64,000 bases of DNA from Gillisella taibaishanensis (GTDB taxonomy: Bacteria; Pseudomonadota; Alphaproteobacteria; Rhizobiales; Rhizobiaceae), in contig NZ_MKIN01000021.1 of the NCBI RefSeq assembly GCF_001938985.1, positions 620,001-684,000 on the forward strand, written 5' to 3'. Below, in pieces: positions 1-7,931 of this stretch. The notes under the pieces are model-generated. The model searched no databases. It saw nothing but the letters and a program-made list of their open reading frames with translations, and had not been told where the DNA came from. Within the stretch, counting starts at the first letter, position 1, and every line of letters starts with the position of its first letter. Position numbers and translations under genes: made by a program.

Positions 1-559
1 AGGCTTGCGTGATCGCAGTGTCGCCAGCCGACACCACGTCGTAGGGAATGAGTCCGACTGGATAAGCCGATTGCGTTGCCATCAGCGCCACCAGATCCGA
101 CTGGCGCATGGGCGTCAGCGGATGATCCTTCATCGGCGAATCCTGCAACAGCTGGCGCCCGACGAACAGATGGCCGTTGAAGACGGTCCGCCCATTCTTG
201 GGAAAAGCCGGGCAGACCACGGCAATCTCGGCGCCGAGCGCATCGGCAAGTGCATCGGCAACCGGGCCGATATTGCCTTCCGCGGTCGAATCGAAGGTCG
301 AGCAATATTTGAAGAAAATTTGCCGGGCACCCCGATGTTGCAGCCAGGCCAGCGCCTCCAGCGACTGCGACACCGCATCGGCTGCGGCAATCGTGCGGGA
401 TTTTAGCGCGACGACCACGGCTTGCGCCTCACCGATATCGAAATCCTCGTTCGGAATGCCTATTGTCATCGCCACCTGCATTCCCTCGCGGGCGATGATG
501 CTGGCAATATCAGTGGCGCCGGTAAAGTCGTCGGCGATGACGCCGAGAAGAATACTCAT
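1..559 (-). CDS. otnK: 3-oxo-tetronate kinase OtnK (DUF1537 family), 5' part only
   Basis: The ATG lies at 557-559 on the minus strand and the frame stays open for 186 codons to the left edge, so the C-terminal half and the stop lie outside the window. The family is recognisable from residues 9-17, ADDFTGATD, the N-terminal signature of the four-carbon acid-sugar kinases formerly called DUF1537. These kinases phosphorylate 3-oxo-tetronate to its 4-phosphate, which an OtnC aldolase then decarboxylates to dihydroxyacetone phosphate. The gene starts only 3 bases after the otnI stop, in the same operon as ltnD and otnI. otnC would be expected just beyond the left edge. The family call is firm; the exact stereochemistry of the substrate is inferred from the neighbours. 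Confidence 0.9.
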   Translation of the reverse strand, partial: MSILLGVIADDFTGATDIASIIAREGMQVAMTIGIPNEDFDIGEAQAVVVALKSRTIAAADAVSQSLEALAWLQHRGARQIFFKYCSTFDSTAEGNIGPVADALADALGAEIAVVCPAFPKNGRTVFNGHLFVGRQLLQDSPMKDHPLTPMRQSDLVALMATQSAYPVGLIPYDVVSAGDTAITQA

Positions 560-562
560 CGC

Positions 563-1345
563 TCAGCTCCGTCTATAGACATCGAACCAGCCGAGGCCGT
601 CGAGCGTTTTGCCGCGCGGATTGTATTCGCAGCCGACAAAGCCGGCATAGCCCAGGCGGTCCAGTTCGGAAAACACGAAAGGATAGTTCAATTCCTCACC
701 ATCAGGCTCGTTGCGCGAGGGTATGCTGGCGATCTGGACATGGCCGACATGGGCGAAGTCGCGCCTCAGCCGTATCGTCACGTCGCCATGCAGGATCTGG
801 CAGTGATAGATGTCGAACTGCAGTTTGACATTGGGCAGGCTGGCCGCTTCGATCACCTGCAGGGCACGGTCAAAACTGTTGAGGAAATAGCCGGGCATGT
901 TGCGGCTATTGATCGGCTCCAGCAACAGGTCGATGCCCTTCTCTGCCAGCCGGCGCGAGGCATGATCGACTGCCCGCAGATAGCTGGCCTTGGCATCCGC
1001 ATCGGCGGCATCAGCCTGTCCCGCCATCATATGGATCCGGTTGACGCCGGTAGCCTCGGCATACTCAAGCGCCCGTTCAACACCGGATTTGAATTCGTCG
1101 AAACGTTCAGGCAGAGCGGCAAGACCGCGCTCGCCCGCGGCCCAGTCGCCGGGCGGCATGTTGAACAGTGCTTGCGTCAGATTGTTGCGCACCAGCCGCT
1201 CCTGGATCGCCTCGGGCGCAAAATCATAGGGAAACAGATATTCGACGGCGGAAAATCCGGCTTGCGCCGCTGCATCGAACCGGTCGAGGAACGACCATTC
1301 CGTAAACATCATCGTCAGATTGGCGGCAAAGATGGGCATGATCAA
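563..1345 (-). CDS. otnI: 2-oxo-tetronate isomerase OtnI (hydroxypyruvate isomerase family)
   Basis: A 260-residue TIM-barrel protein of the Hyi/OtnI family, expected to convert 2-oxo-tetronate to 3-oxo-tetronate in the cytoplasm. The two glutamates that act as acid/base in hydroxypyruvate isomerase are visible as E143 (LLLEPINSR) and E240 (GCEYNPRG). D178 and H181 (FDIYH) fit the metal site. The length matches the family. The ATG at 1345 overlaps the ltnD stop by 4 bases; an ATG two codons later (MPIFAANLT) is an equally likely start. Hydroxypyruvate isomerase is the alternative reading, but the flanking ltnD and otnK favour the tetronate role. Confidence 0.9.
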   Translation of the reverse strand: MIMPIFAANLTMMFTEWSFLDRFDAAAQAGFSAVEYLFPYDFAPEAIQERLVRNNLTQALFNMPPGDWAAGERGLAALPERFDEFKSGVERALEYAEATGVNRIHMMAGQADAADADAKASYLRAVDHASRRLAEKGIDLLLEPINSRNMPGYFLNSFDRALQVIEAASLPNVKLQFDIYHCQILHGDVTIRLRRDFAHVGHVQIASIPSRNEPDGEELNYPFVFSELDRLGYAGFVGCEYNPRGKTLDGLGWFDVYRRS

Positions 1346-2265
1346 TTTGCCTTTTCAGGTAGTGTCGCGCCTGATAGCTGCGCATAGAGACGGGCAAGCG
1401 AGGAATCGTCATCGCGGCCCATACCCGCTCCGGAAGCGGCAAGATACATCTGCAGTGCCGCAGCGCTCAAGGGCACGGGATAGCGTTCGCTGCGGGCCAT
1501 GTCCTGGATGATACCGAGATCCTTGACGAAGATTTCGATGGCGCTGAGCGGCGTATAATCGCCCGACAGCACATGCGGAATGCGGTTTTCGAACATCCAG
1601 GAATTGCCGGCCGAGGCCGTAATCACTTCATAAACCTTGGCGAGGTCGAGGCCCTGCTTTGCGGCAAACGTGATCGCCTCGCAGGCCGCAGCGATATGAA
1701 CGCCGGCCAGCAGCTGATTGATCATCTTGAAAGCGGCACCAAAGCCGGCGCTGTCGCCGAGTTCATAGACCTTGGCGGCCATGGCATCGAGAGCGGGACG
1801 GGCAGCGGCAAAGGCCGCCGGCGTGCCTGAGGCCATGACTGTCAATTCGCCGCTGGCGGCTCGGGCCGCGCCGCCCGAAATCGGTGCGTCGAGATAATGT
1901 ACGCCTTTTTCTTCCAGCCGGGCAGCCAGCTTGCGGGCAATGGCAGGGTCCATGGTGGCCGACGAGACGAAGACTGAGCCGGGGCGCAGGCTATCGGCGA
2001 TCCCTTCCGGCCCGAACAGCACTGTTTCGGTCTGGGTAGCATTGACGACGACTGAAATGACGGTGTCCGCCTCGCCGATCTCTTCCGCGAGATTGGCGAT
2101 ACCGCGACCGCCTGCGGCAACAAAGCGCGAGACGGCGTCAGCCGAGACGTCGGCGCCGAGAACGTCAAAGCCCGCCTTTTTCAATGAGAGCGCCATGCCC
2201 ATTCCCATGGAGCCGAGGCCGATAACGGCGGCAACGCGGGCGGTGGCGGTTTGAGAGAGAGACAT
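1342..2265 (-). CDS. ltnD: L-threonate dehydrogenase LtnD (3-hydroxyisobutyrate dehydrogenase family)
   Basis: An NAD-dependent beta-hydroxyacid dehydrogenase of 307 residues. The Rossmann motif GLGSMGMG is at 16-23, the substrate-binding DAPISGG at 127-133, and the catalytic lysine K180 in the FKMINQ segment. In the L-threonate pathway it oxidises L-threonate to 2-oxo-tetronate. The start at 2265 is chosen because AAGGAG sits just upstream; a longer reading to 2379 would overlap the transporter gene and has no ribosome site. It follows the MFS gene and overlaps otnI by 4 bases, so the three are co-transcribed. A related hydroxyacid substrate cannot be excluded. Confidence 0.88.
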   Translation of the reverse strand: MSLSQTATARVAAVIGLGSMGMGMALSLKKAGFDVLGADVSADAVSRFVAAGGRGIANLAEEIGEADTVISVVVNATQTETVLFGPEGIADSLRPGSVFVSSATMDPAIARKLAARLEEKGVHYLDAPISGGAARAASGELTVMASGTPAAFAAARPALDAMAAKVYELGDSAGFGAAFKMINQLLAGVHIAAACEAITFAAKQGLDLAKVYEVITASAGNSWMFENRIPHVLSGDYTPLSAIEIFVKDLGIIQDMARSERYPVPLSAAALQMYLAASGAGMGRDDDSSLARLYAQLSGATLPEKAN

Positions 2266-2291
2266 GCGTTTTCTCCTTGAGATAATGAAAG

Positions 2292-2316
2292 CTCTCCCGG
2301 CGGACAGCCGGGAGAG
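2292..2316 (-). terminator. Intercistronic hairpin between the MFS gene and ltnD
   Basis: A perfect 10-base stem (CTCTCCCGGC / GCCGGGAGAG) with a 5-base loop fills most of the 64-base gap between the transporter stop and the ltnD start. On the minus strand it is followed by CTTTCATTATC, not a clear U-run. It therefore looks more like an attenuating or mRNA-stabilising element within the operon than a full terminator. Confidence 0.6.
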
Positions 2317-2329
2317 AGGCTTTGCGCGA

Positions 2330-3646
2330 TCAGCGATTGACTGTTTTGGCGGGAACGCAGAGCGTGGCAATGCAGCCAATCACCAGCGCTCCGGCCAGGA
2401 AATACATGCCCACGGCATTGCTGCCGGTGAGGTCCTTGAGATAGCCGATCATGAACGGCCCCAGGAAGCCAGCCAAATTGCCGAGAGAATTGATCCAGGC
2501 GATGCCAGCAGCAGCACCGGTTCCAGCCAGGAAGGCTGTCGGCAGCGACCAGAACAGCGGCGCGCAGGTGATCACGCCGGCGGCGGCAAGCGAGAGTGCG
2601 GCAATCGCCAGCACCGTGCTGGGTGCGATGGTGGCAAGCACGAACCCGACACAGGCAAAGCCGGCCGGGATAACCAGATGCCAGCGGCGTTCACGGAAAT
2701 GGTCTGCCGAGCGACCAAGCAGCAGCATGGCGACGAAAGTGCAGATATAGGGGATGGCCGAAACAAGCCCGACATTGAAGTTTCCAACCACACCCGAGGC
2801 CTTGACCAGGGTCGGCATCCAGAAATTCAGGCCGTACTGGCCAAGCACGAAGCAGAAGTAGATCAGGCTCATCAGCCAGACACGGCCATCGCGTAGCGTC
2901 TCGCCAAGGCCATGCGGGCTCGATGACTTGACCCGATTTTCAGTCTCCATGTTGGTAAGCAGGACGGTTTTTTCCTCCGAGCTCAACCACTTCGCCTCCT
3001 CGATCCGGTTATCGAGATAGAACAGGACCGCGACACCGAGCAGAACCGCTGGCACGGCCTCGATCACAAACATCCATTGCCAGCCTGACAGGCCATGCGA
3101 CCCGTGGAAACCGTCCATGATCCAGCCGGATAGCGGATTGCCGAATATGGCAGAGACCGGGATAGCCGACATGAAGGTCGCGATGATCTTGGCGCGGCGC
3201 GAGGTCGGGTACCAGGAGGTCAGATAGAGAATGATGCCGGGAAAGAAGCCGGCTTCTGCAATACCGAGCAGGAAACGCAGGGCGTAGAACACGGTTTCCG
3301 AGGTGGTGAAGGCGAAGGCAGCTGAGATTATCCCCCAGGTGATCATGATCCGGGCAATCCAGATCCGGGCGCCAACCTTGTTCATCAAAAGATTGCTCGG
3401 CACTTCAAACAGGAAATAGCCGACGAAGAAGATCCCGGCACCGACGCCATAGGCGGCTTCCGATAGGCCAAGCTCGCTCGACATCTGCAACTTCGCAAAG
3501 CCGACATTGACGCGATCGAGATAGGCGACCACGTAGCAAAGCATCAAAAACGGCACGATCCGCCAGAACACTTTTCGATAAGCAATATTTTCCACACCAT
3601 CGGTCACGCCTGCGGGCGCGGCCGATGCTTCACCGAGCATCGTCAT
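2330..3646 (-). CDS. MFS transporter, anion:cation symporter family (acid-sugar uptake)
   Basis: A 438-residue major facilitator with twelve predicted membrane segments. The N-terminal YLDRVNVGFA motif is typical of the anion:cation symporter branch that carries glucarate, galactonate, phthalate and similar acids. As first gene of the ltnD-otnI-otnK operon it is the likely threonate or tetronate importer in the inner membrane. The start at 3646 (MTMLGEAS) has GGAGGA six bases upstream. The longer open frame to 3712 would run towards the operators. Three LacI-type operators lie upstream, so expression should be induced by the substrate. Tetronate importers elsewhere are often TRAP or ABC systems, so the MFS choice is mildly unusual. 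Confidence 0.88.
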   Translation of the reverse strand: MTMLGEASAAPAGVTDGVENIAYRKVFWRIVPFLMLCYVVAYLDRVNVGFAKLQMSSELGLSEAAYGVGAGIFFVGYFLFEVPSNLLMNKVGARIWIARIMITWGIISAAFAFTTSETVFYALRFLLGIAEAGFFPGIILYLTSWYPTSRRAKIIATFMSAIPVSAIFGNPLSGWIMDGFHGSHGLSGWQWMFVIEAVPAVLLGVAVLFYLDNRIEEAKWLSSEEKTVLLTNMETENRVKSSSPHGLGETLRDGRVWLMSLIYFCFVLGQYGLNFWMPTLVKASGVVGNFNVGLVSAIPYICTFVAMLLLGRSADHFRERRWHLVIPAGFACVGFVLATIAPSTVLAIAALSLAAAGVITCAPLFWSLPTAFLAGTGAAAGIAWINSLGNLAGFLGPFMIGYLKDLTGSNAVGMYFLAGALVIGCIATLCVPAKTVNR

Positions 3647-3727
3647 GGTATCCTCCTCCAAGGTTTTCGGCCGGTCATGGCCTTGGCCGCCGCATGCTCT
3701 CGTCATTCCCACATGACGTCAGGGGCC

Positions 3728-3745
3728 TTTGGCAGCGCTGCCAAA
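3728..3745. promoter_or_regulatory. LacI-type operator 1 (perfect palindrome)
   Basis: TTTGGCAGCGCTGCCAAA is a perfect 18-base palindrome with a central GC step, the geometry of LacI/GalR operators. It lies between the divergent MFS/ltnD operon and the LacI gene, 82 bases upstream of the MFS start. Confidence 0.85.
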
Positions 3746-3760
3746 AGTGAATAATCTATT

Positions 3761-3776
3761 TTGGCAGCGCTGCCAA
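3761..3776. promoter_or_regulatory. LacI-type operator 2 (perfect palindrome)
   Basis: TTGGCAGCGCTGCCAA repeats the core of operator 1 exactly. The centres are 32 bases apart, about three helical turns, so repressors would sit on the same face of the DNA. Confidence 0.85.
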
Positions 3777-3783
3777 CATCTTT

Positions 3784-3799
3784 TTGGCGGCGCTGCCGC
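3784..3799. promoter_or_regulatory. LacI-type operator 3 (degenerate copy)
   Basis: TTGGCGGCGCTGCCGC keeps the GGC-GGC-GCTGCC core with changes in the left half and right end. Its centre is 23 bases from that of operator 2. It is the copy nearest to the LacI gene and may serve autoregulation. Confidence 0.65.
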
Positions 3800-3868
3800 T
3801 GACGGTAGGCTAATATAACGGGAGCCAAGCCACACGATGCAGCCACCGGGAACAACCCTTTGAATTTC

Positions 3869-4864
3869 ATGGATCAGAAGACCAACCTCATCACCTTGTC
3901 GGATGTCGCGGCAGCCGCGGGCGTCGGCGAAAGCACTGTATCCCGGGTGCTGCGCAATCACGGCTCCTTCTCTGAAAAGACGAGAGCGCGGGTCATGGCG
4001 GCGGTGGAACGGCTCGGCTATGTGCCAAACAGGATCGCCGGTGCGCTAGCCTCGACAGGGACCCCGCTTGTCGCCATCCTCGTTCCCTCGCTGTCGAACA
4101 TCGTGTTTGCCGATCTCCTGAGCGGTGTCACCCGAACGCTGGAGAACCACGGGCGCCAGGCCGTCTTTGCCGTTACCGACTACGATCTCGACAAGGAGGA
4201 GGCGCTGGTGGCGGCACTTCTGGCCTGGCGTCCTGCCGCCGTAATGCTGGTTGGCATGGAACATAGCGAAGGCACACGCCGAATGCTGCGCGCCGCCGGC
4301 TGCCGGATCATCGAACTGCTGGATATTGACGGCGATGCACTCGATATCGCTGTCGGCTTTTCCCACGTCGCTGCCGGGCGCGAAACGGCGGCAAGGCTTG
4401 CTGATGCCGGCCGCCGCTCCATCGCCTATGTCGGCCACGACCTCAAGCGCGACACCCGCGGCGCCAAGCGTTTCTCCGGCTTTTGCGCGGGCCTTGCGGA
4501 GGCCGGGCTAACGCTTGCAGACCGGGAAGTCCGTGATGCCCCCTCCTCCGTCGGCGAAGGCAAGGCCGGGCTTGCGGCTCTGCTGGAGCGCAGTCCCGCG
4601 ATCGACGCCGTCTATTTTTCCAATGACGACATGGCGCTCGGCGGCTATTTCTATTGTCTGGCTAAGGGCATTGCCGTACCGGACAGATTGGCGATCATCG
4701 GTTTCAACGCGCTGGAGATCTGTCGCCACACCCCGCAGCCGATCGCCAGCGTTCTCACCCCGCGCATCGAAATCGGCCAGCGCGCCGCCGAACTTTTCCT
4801 GAGTGACGCGCCGTCGCAAGTGCTCGATCTCGGCTTCTCCGTCGTCACCGGCGGCACGCTCTGA
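3869..4864 (+). CDS. LacI/GntR-type transcriptional repressor of the tetronate operon
   Basis: A 331-residue LacI-family regulator. The N-terminal helix-turn-helix and hinge are in LSDVAAAAGVGESTVSRVLR and the following segment up to GYVPN. The rest is a periplasmic-binding-protein-like effector domain. It resembles the gluconate repressor branch, which fits a sugar-acid effector. The start is placed at ATG 3869; a TTG three codons earlier is possible, and neither has a strong ribosome site. It is divergent from the MFS-ltnD-otnI-otnK operon, with three shared palindromic operators between them, which makes it the probable local repressor. Confidence 0.9.
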   Translation: MDQKTNLITLSDVAAAAGVGESTVSRVLRNHGSFSEKTRARVMAAVERLGYVPNRIAGALASTGTPLVAILVPSLSNIVFADLLSGVTRTLENHGRQAVFAVTDYDLDKEEALVAALLAWRPAAVMLVGMEHSEGTRRMLRAAGCRIIELLDIDGDALDIAVGFSHVAAGRETAARLADAGRRSIAYVGHDLKRDTRGAKRFSGFCAGLAEAGLTLADREVRDAPSSVGEGKAGLAALLERSPAIDAVYFSNDDMALGGYFYCLAKGIAVPDRLAIIGFNALEICRHTPQPIASVLTPRIEIGQRAAELFLSDAPSQVLDLGFSVVTGGTL

Positions 4865-4905
4865 GCGGCGGCAGGTCATCATGCACCGCCATCTCCACCA
4901 TTTGC

Positions 4906-5838
4906 CTAAACGCTATCCAATGGTGGCTCGGTCGATGTTGAAAGATGTCGCGCGATGACGGCGCGCAGCCATTGATGACATGGATCGCCGTCCAGAAACT
5001 TCGGCCAGACCATGTATTCCCGCAGGGGCTGCATGGAGGATGGAGCATCGAGGCAAGTCAGCGGGAAATGCTTCGCCATCAACATTGCAATCTGCCTGTG
5101 CAGAGTGGCGACGCGCTGCGTTCCCATCAACAGATGCGGCACGGCTCCAAAATATTCCACCGTGCATTCCACCCGCCGCTGCTGGCCATAGCGCGGCAAA
5201 AACCAGTCCTCGAACGCAATACTGCTGTCCTCACCGAAGCGCACGGCCACATGACCGAGAGATAGATAATCATCCATAGACAGCGCCGTCTTACCCTTGA
5301 AGCTCTCGCTGCAGACCAGACAGACCTGATCGTCGGTGAATAGCAGCGACTGCGGATGCTGCAGACTGGATGCGTATTGTTCGGGAATGACAAGCAGATC
5401 GATATTGCCGCGATCAAACACCTCAAGCACCTGCTTGGGCGGGCGGCGCAGATCGAGCCGGATGCCGGGTGCCGCGGTGGACAGATATCGCACGACAGGC
5501 GCAAACAGGCTTTCGACCAGATAATCCGAAGCATGCACGGTAAACCGCCGGGTCACCGTCGCCGGATCGAACGTCGCCTTCAGTCCCACGGTCGTGCGGG
5601 CATGGTTCAGAGTTTCGCGAACGGGGCCGATCAGAGTATGCGCCAGCGGCGTCAATTCCATGCGGCGGCCGACCTGCACCAGCAGCGCATCCTCAAAGTA
5701 ATCCCTGAGGCGGGCAAGTGCCGCGCTGGTTGCCGATTGGCCGATATGCAGGCGCTCAGCTGCCCGTGTCACATTGCGCTCCTCAAGCAGCACATCGAGC
5801 ACGACAAGCAAATTCAGATCGAACCGATCCAGACGCAT
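4906..5838 (-). CDS. LysR-family regulator, divergent from the dioxygenase gene
   Basis: A 310-residue LysR-type regulator. The winged helix occupies residues 5-64 (LNLLVVLDVLLEERNVTRAAERL), followed by a substrate-binding domain with the NodD/NahR-like layout. It faces the carotenoid-oxygenase-family gene across a 390-base gap, the classical arrangement for a LysR activator and its target. Aromatic or stilbene-like inducers would fit, but this is inference. It converges on the LacI gene with a 41-base gap in which I see no hairpin. Confidence 0.9.
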   Translation of the reverse strand: MRLDRFDLNLLVVLDVLLEERNVTRAAERLHIGQSATSAALARLRDYFEDALLVQVGRRMELTPLAHTLIGPVRETLNHARTTVGLKATFDPATVTRRFTVHASDYLVESLFAPVVRYLSTAAPGIRLDLRRPPKQVLEVFDRGNIDLLVIPEQYASSLQHPQSLLFTDDQVCLVCSESFKGKTALSMDDYLSLGHVAVRFGEDSSIAFEDWFLPRYGQQRRVECTVEYFGAVPHLLMGTQRVATLHRQIAMLMAKHFPLTCLDAPSSMQPLREYMVWPKFLDGDPCHQWLRAVIARHLSTSTEPPLDSV

Positions 5839-5860
5839 GTGGCTTCCTCCTCCGTCCAGG

Positions 5861-5885
5861 TATCGATGGTATCGATGATTATCAT
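5861..5885. promoter_or_regulatory. Candidate LysR binding site and repeats upstream of the LysR gene
   Basis: Two tandem TATCGATGR units (5861-5869, 5870-5878) run into an ATGAT-T-ATCAT dyad at 5875-5885, 23-47 bases upstream of the LysR start. LysR sites are often such short interrupted dyads near the divergent promoter. The assignment rests on position and symmetry only. Confidence 0.45.
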
Positions 5886-6021
5886 GAATACAATCTGATT
5901 TTCATTTGCTTCACCGTTGCTAAAGCTAAACCTGTTGGGAGCTGCACGAGAGGATCCATGTCGCGCAGAGGCTCGGGCGAGACGAGGATGACTGCCAGGC
6001 CGCCTCAGATGGAGGAGATTT

Positions 6022-6057
6022 ATGAAACAACACTGTTCCATTGCCTGCCTGGCTTAA
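6022..6057 (+). CDS. Possible 11-residue leader peptide
   Basis: ATG at 6022 is preceded at ideal spacing by GGAGGAG (6011-6017) and reads MKQHCSIACLA then TAA. It contains two cysteines and no run of one amino acid that would mark classical attenuation. It could be a regulatory leader, or the stranded start of a lost gene. No homologue is recognised. Confidence 0.3.
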   Translation: MKQHCSIACLA

Positions 6058-6137
6058 TAGCTCACGGATTAGCGCTGCGGCGAAGACCGTAGCCCGCACT
6101 TTGAACATCAATTTTCAAAGGTGATTGCACCCACGCG

Positions 6138-6193
6138 GGGCGGCGAGGTCGGCCGCCCTTGTCTCTGTCGTTTTCCGAAAACAGCTTTTTCGG
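6138..6193 (+). other. Two leader hairpins ahead of the dioxygenase gene
   Basis: GGGCGGC (6138-6144) pairs with GCCGCCC (6152-6158) across a 7-base loop and is followed by TTGTCTCT. CCGAAAA (6175-6181) pairs with TTTTCGG (6187-6193) across 5 bases. They lie between the short leader reading frame and the dioxygenase ribosome site, so they could attenuate transcription or mask translation. Confidence 0.45.
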
Positions 6194-6228
6194 GAGGAGA
6201 AAATGTCAAACTTGGAAGGAGCATTTTC

Positions 6229-7713
6229 ATGAACCAGCACAGCAAGTTGCAACAGGGGCTTCAGTTTCCCAATGACGTCGTCTTCAACGGTTATGCCGCA
6301 CCTGTGCGCATCGAAGGCGAAGTGCACGATCTTGAAGTGATCGGCCGCATCCCGCCCGAGCTTGAGGGCATGTATATCCGCAACAGCGCCGACCACACCT
6401 ACCCGCCGCTGCATGGTAAGGACATCTTCCTCAACGGCGACGGCATGATCCATTCCGTGCGCATCCAGAACGGCCATGCGGATCTCACCATGCGCTACGT
6501 GCGCACCCGCAAACTCGAGCTGGAACGCGCCGCGCGCAAAGCACTGTTCGGCGCCTATCGCAATCCCTTCACTGATTCTCCCGAGGTTGCCGGCGAAGAT
6601 GCGAATACGGCAAACACGTCGGTTCTCTGGCATCACGGCAAACTCTACGCGCTAAAAGAAGCCGGCCGCCCCTATGAGCTCGATCCGAACGATCTCACCA
6701 CGCGCGGCGAAAGCGATTTCGGCGGTCAGCTCACCAGCCACACCTTTACCGCCCATCCAAAGATCGACCCGGTCACCGGCGACTGTGTCGCTTTCGCCTA
6801 CAATTGCGAAGGCGTGGCCAGCGACGAAATCGAACTTTACGTGATCGGCAAGGATGGCGAGTTCAAGAGCACCGAGCGTTTCAAAGCGCCTTACTGCTCC
6901 ATGGTCCACGACTTCCTCGTCTCGCGCAATTTCATCGCCTTCGTCATCTGCCCGATGGTCTGTGACTGGGACCGAGTGAAAAACGGCGAATCCTACTGGC
7001 ACTGGGACAGCCATCGCCAGACCTATATCGCGGTCATTCCGCGCGACCAGGGCGTCTCCGCCATTCGCTGGTACACGGCACCGAAGGTTGCGATGCAGAC
7101 GCACACTTTCAACGCATGGGACGATGGCAGCCAGTTGGTGCTGGATCATTTCGTCAACGATTCCGGCTGGCTCAGCCAGTTTCCGGATATCCACAATCCC
7201 CATGCTCACGAGATGCCGCCGTTCGGCGAGCGCTGGATCGTCGATCTCTCGACAAAGGGCGGCGACGTCAAGATCGAGCGCTTCATCAACCATATCGGCG
7301 AAATGCCCGTAGTCGATCCGCGCTTTTCCATGCGCCGTACCCGCCACTATTGGTTCGGCACCAATCACCCCGAGACATGGCCAATGCTGCAGCCCGGTCC
7401 GAAGGGACCTCCCTTCACCTGCCTCGGTCACTTCGACGAACAGACCGGTAAAATCGGCCTCTTCTATGCCGGACCGGATGCTTCGCCGGAAGAGCCCTGT
7501 TTCGTACCGCGTAGCGCGAACGCTGAGGAAGGCGACGGCTGGCTGATGACAATTGTGGGGCGGCGGGCGGAAAACCGCACAGATCTCGTCATTCTCGATG
7601 CTCGCAATATCGACAAGGGGCCGGTTGCCGTCATCAAGTTCCCTTGTCGCGTGCATGAGGGCTTCCATGGCATCTGGGTGCCGGGCAGCGCGCTGGGCAC
7701 CGACCACCGCTGA
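6229..7713 (+). CDS. Carotenoid-oxygenase-family dioxygenase (lignostilbene/isoeugenol type)
   Basis: A 494-residue seven-bladed propeller enzyme of the RPE65/carotenoid cleavage family. These non-haem iron enzymes split a C=C bond with O2. The four iron-binding histidines are visible: H176 (TAHPK), H227 (MVHDF), H292 (QTHTF) and H480 (GFHGIW). The phenylpropanoid-cleaving branch (lignostilbene dioxygenase, isoeugenol monooxygenase) is favoured by overall length and the lack of a signal peptide, but substrate specificity is not readable. The start at 6229 has GGAAGGAG upstream; the longer frame from 6121 lacks one. It is divergent from a LysR gene and followed by a hairpin. Confidence 0.87.
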   Translation: MNQHSKLQQGLQFPNDVVFNGYAAPVRIEGEVHDLEVIGRIPPELEGMYIRNSADHTYPPLHGKDIFLNGDGMIHSVRIQNGHADLTMRYVRTRKLELERAARKALFGAYRNPFTDSPEVAGEDANTANTSVLWHHGKLYALKEAGRPYELDPNDLTTRGESDFGGQLTSHTFTAHPKIDPVTGDCVAFAYNCEGVASDEIELYVIGKDGEFKSTERFKAPYCSMVHDFLVSRNFIAFVICPMVCDWDRVKNGESYWHWDSHRQTYIAVIPRDQGVSAIRWYTAPKVAMQTHTFNAWDDGSQLVLDHFVNDSGWLSQFPDIHNPHAHEMPPFGERWIVDLSTKGGDVKIERFINHIGEMPVVDPRFSMRRTRHYWFGTNHPETWPMLQPGPKGPPFTCLGHFDEQTGKIGLFYAGPDASPEEPCFVPRSANAEEGDGWLMTIVGRRAENRTDLVILDARNIDKGPVAVIKFPCRVHEGFHGIWVPGSALGTDHR

Positions 7714-7730
7714 GCTTCCTCGTCACACCA

Positions 7731-7757
7731 ACGCCCCGGCACATCACACCGGGGCGT
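7731..7757 (+). terminator. Hairpin after the dioxygenase gene
   Basis: ACGCCCCGG (7731-7739) pairs perfectly with CCGGGGCGT (7749-7757) around a 9-base loop, 18 bases after the stop. No U-run follows, so it may be a weak terminator or a 3'-end stabiliser. Confidence 0.6.
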
Positions 7758-7931
7758 CTCCGCCCAGCTCGCCATAAGCCCTGGCTCAATATCCGCCTGT
7801 CACGCCCGCAGGCCGTCGATTTGCATAGTATTCACATTAGGGAACCGAGATCGAAAACGCCTTGCGATCTCATCGCCATGTTCCTGTAAGCTCGACGTCC
7901 TTCTTCCGTTTCCTATCAGCATGAGGTTCCC

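Larger units (their letters stand above)
5886..6228 (+). promoter_or_regulatory. Leader region of the dioxygenase gene
   Basis: This 343-base gap holds no full-length gene. It contains a short translated-looking leader (6022-6057) and two downstream hairpins (6138-6158 and 6175-6193), then the GGAAGGAG ribosome site at 6214-6221. The promoter for the dioxygenase presumably lies between about 5890 and 6010. Confidence 0.4.

Noticed and set aside
3728..3799. The three palindromes as a terminator or CRISPR-like array
   Set aside because: They sit between divergent genes where no transcript ends, have no U-run, and the spacers are short and irregular. Operators explain them better.
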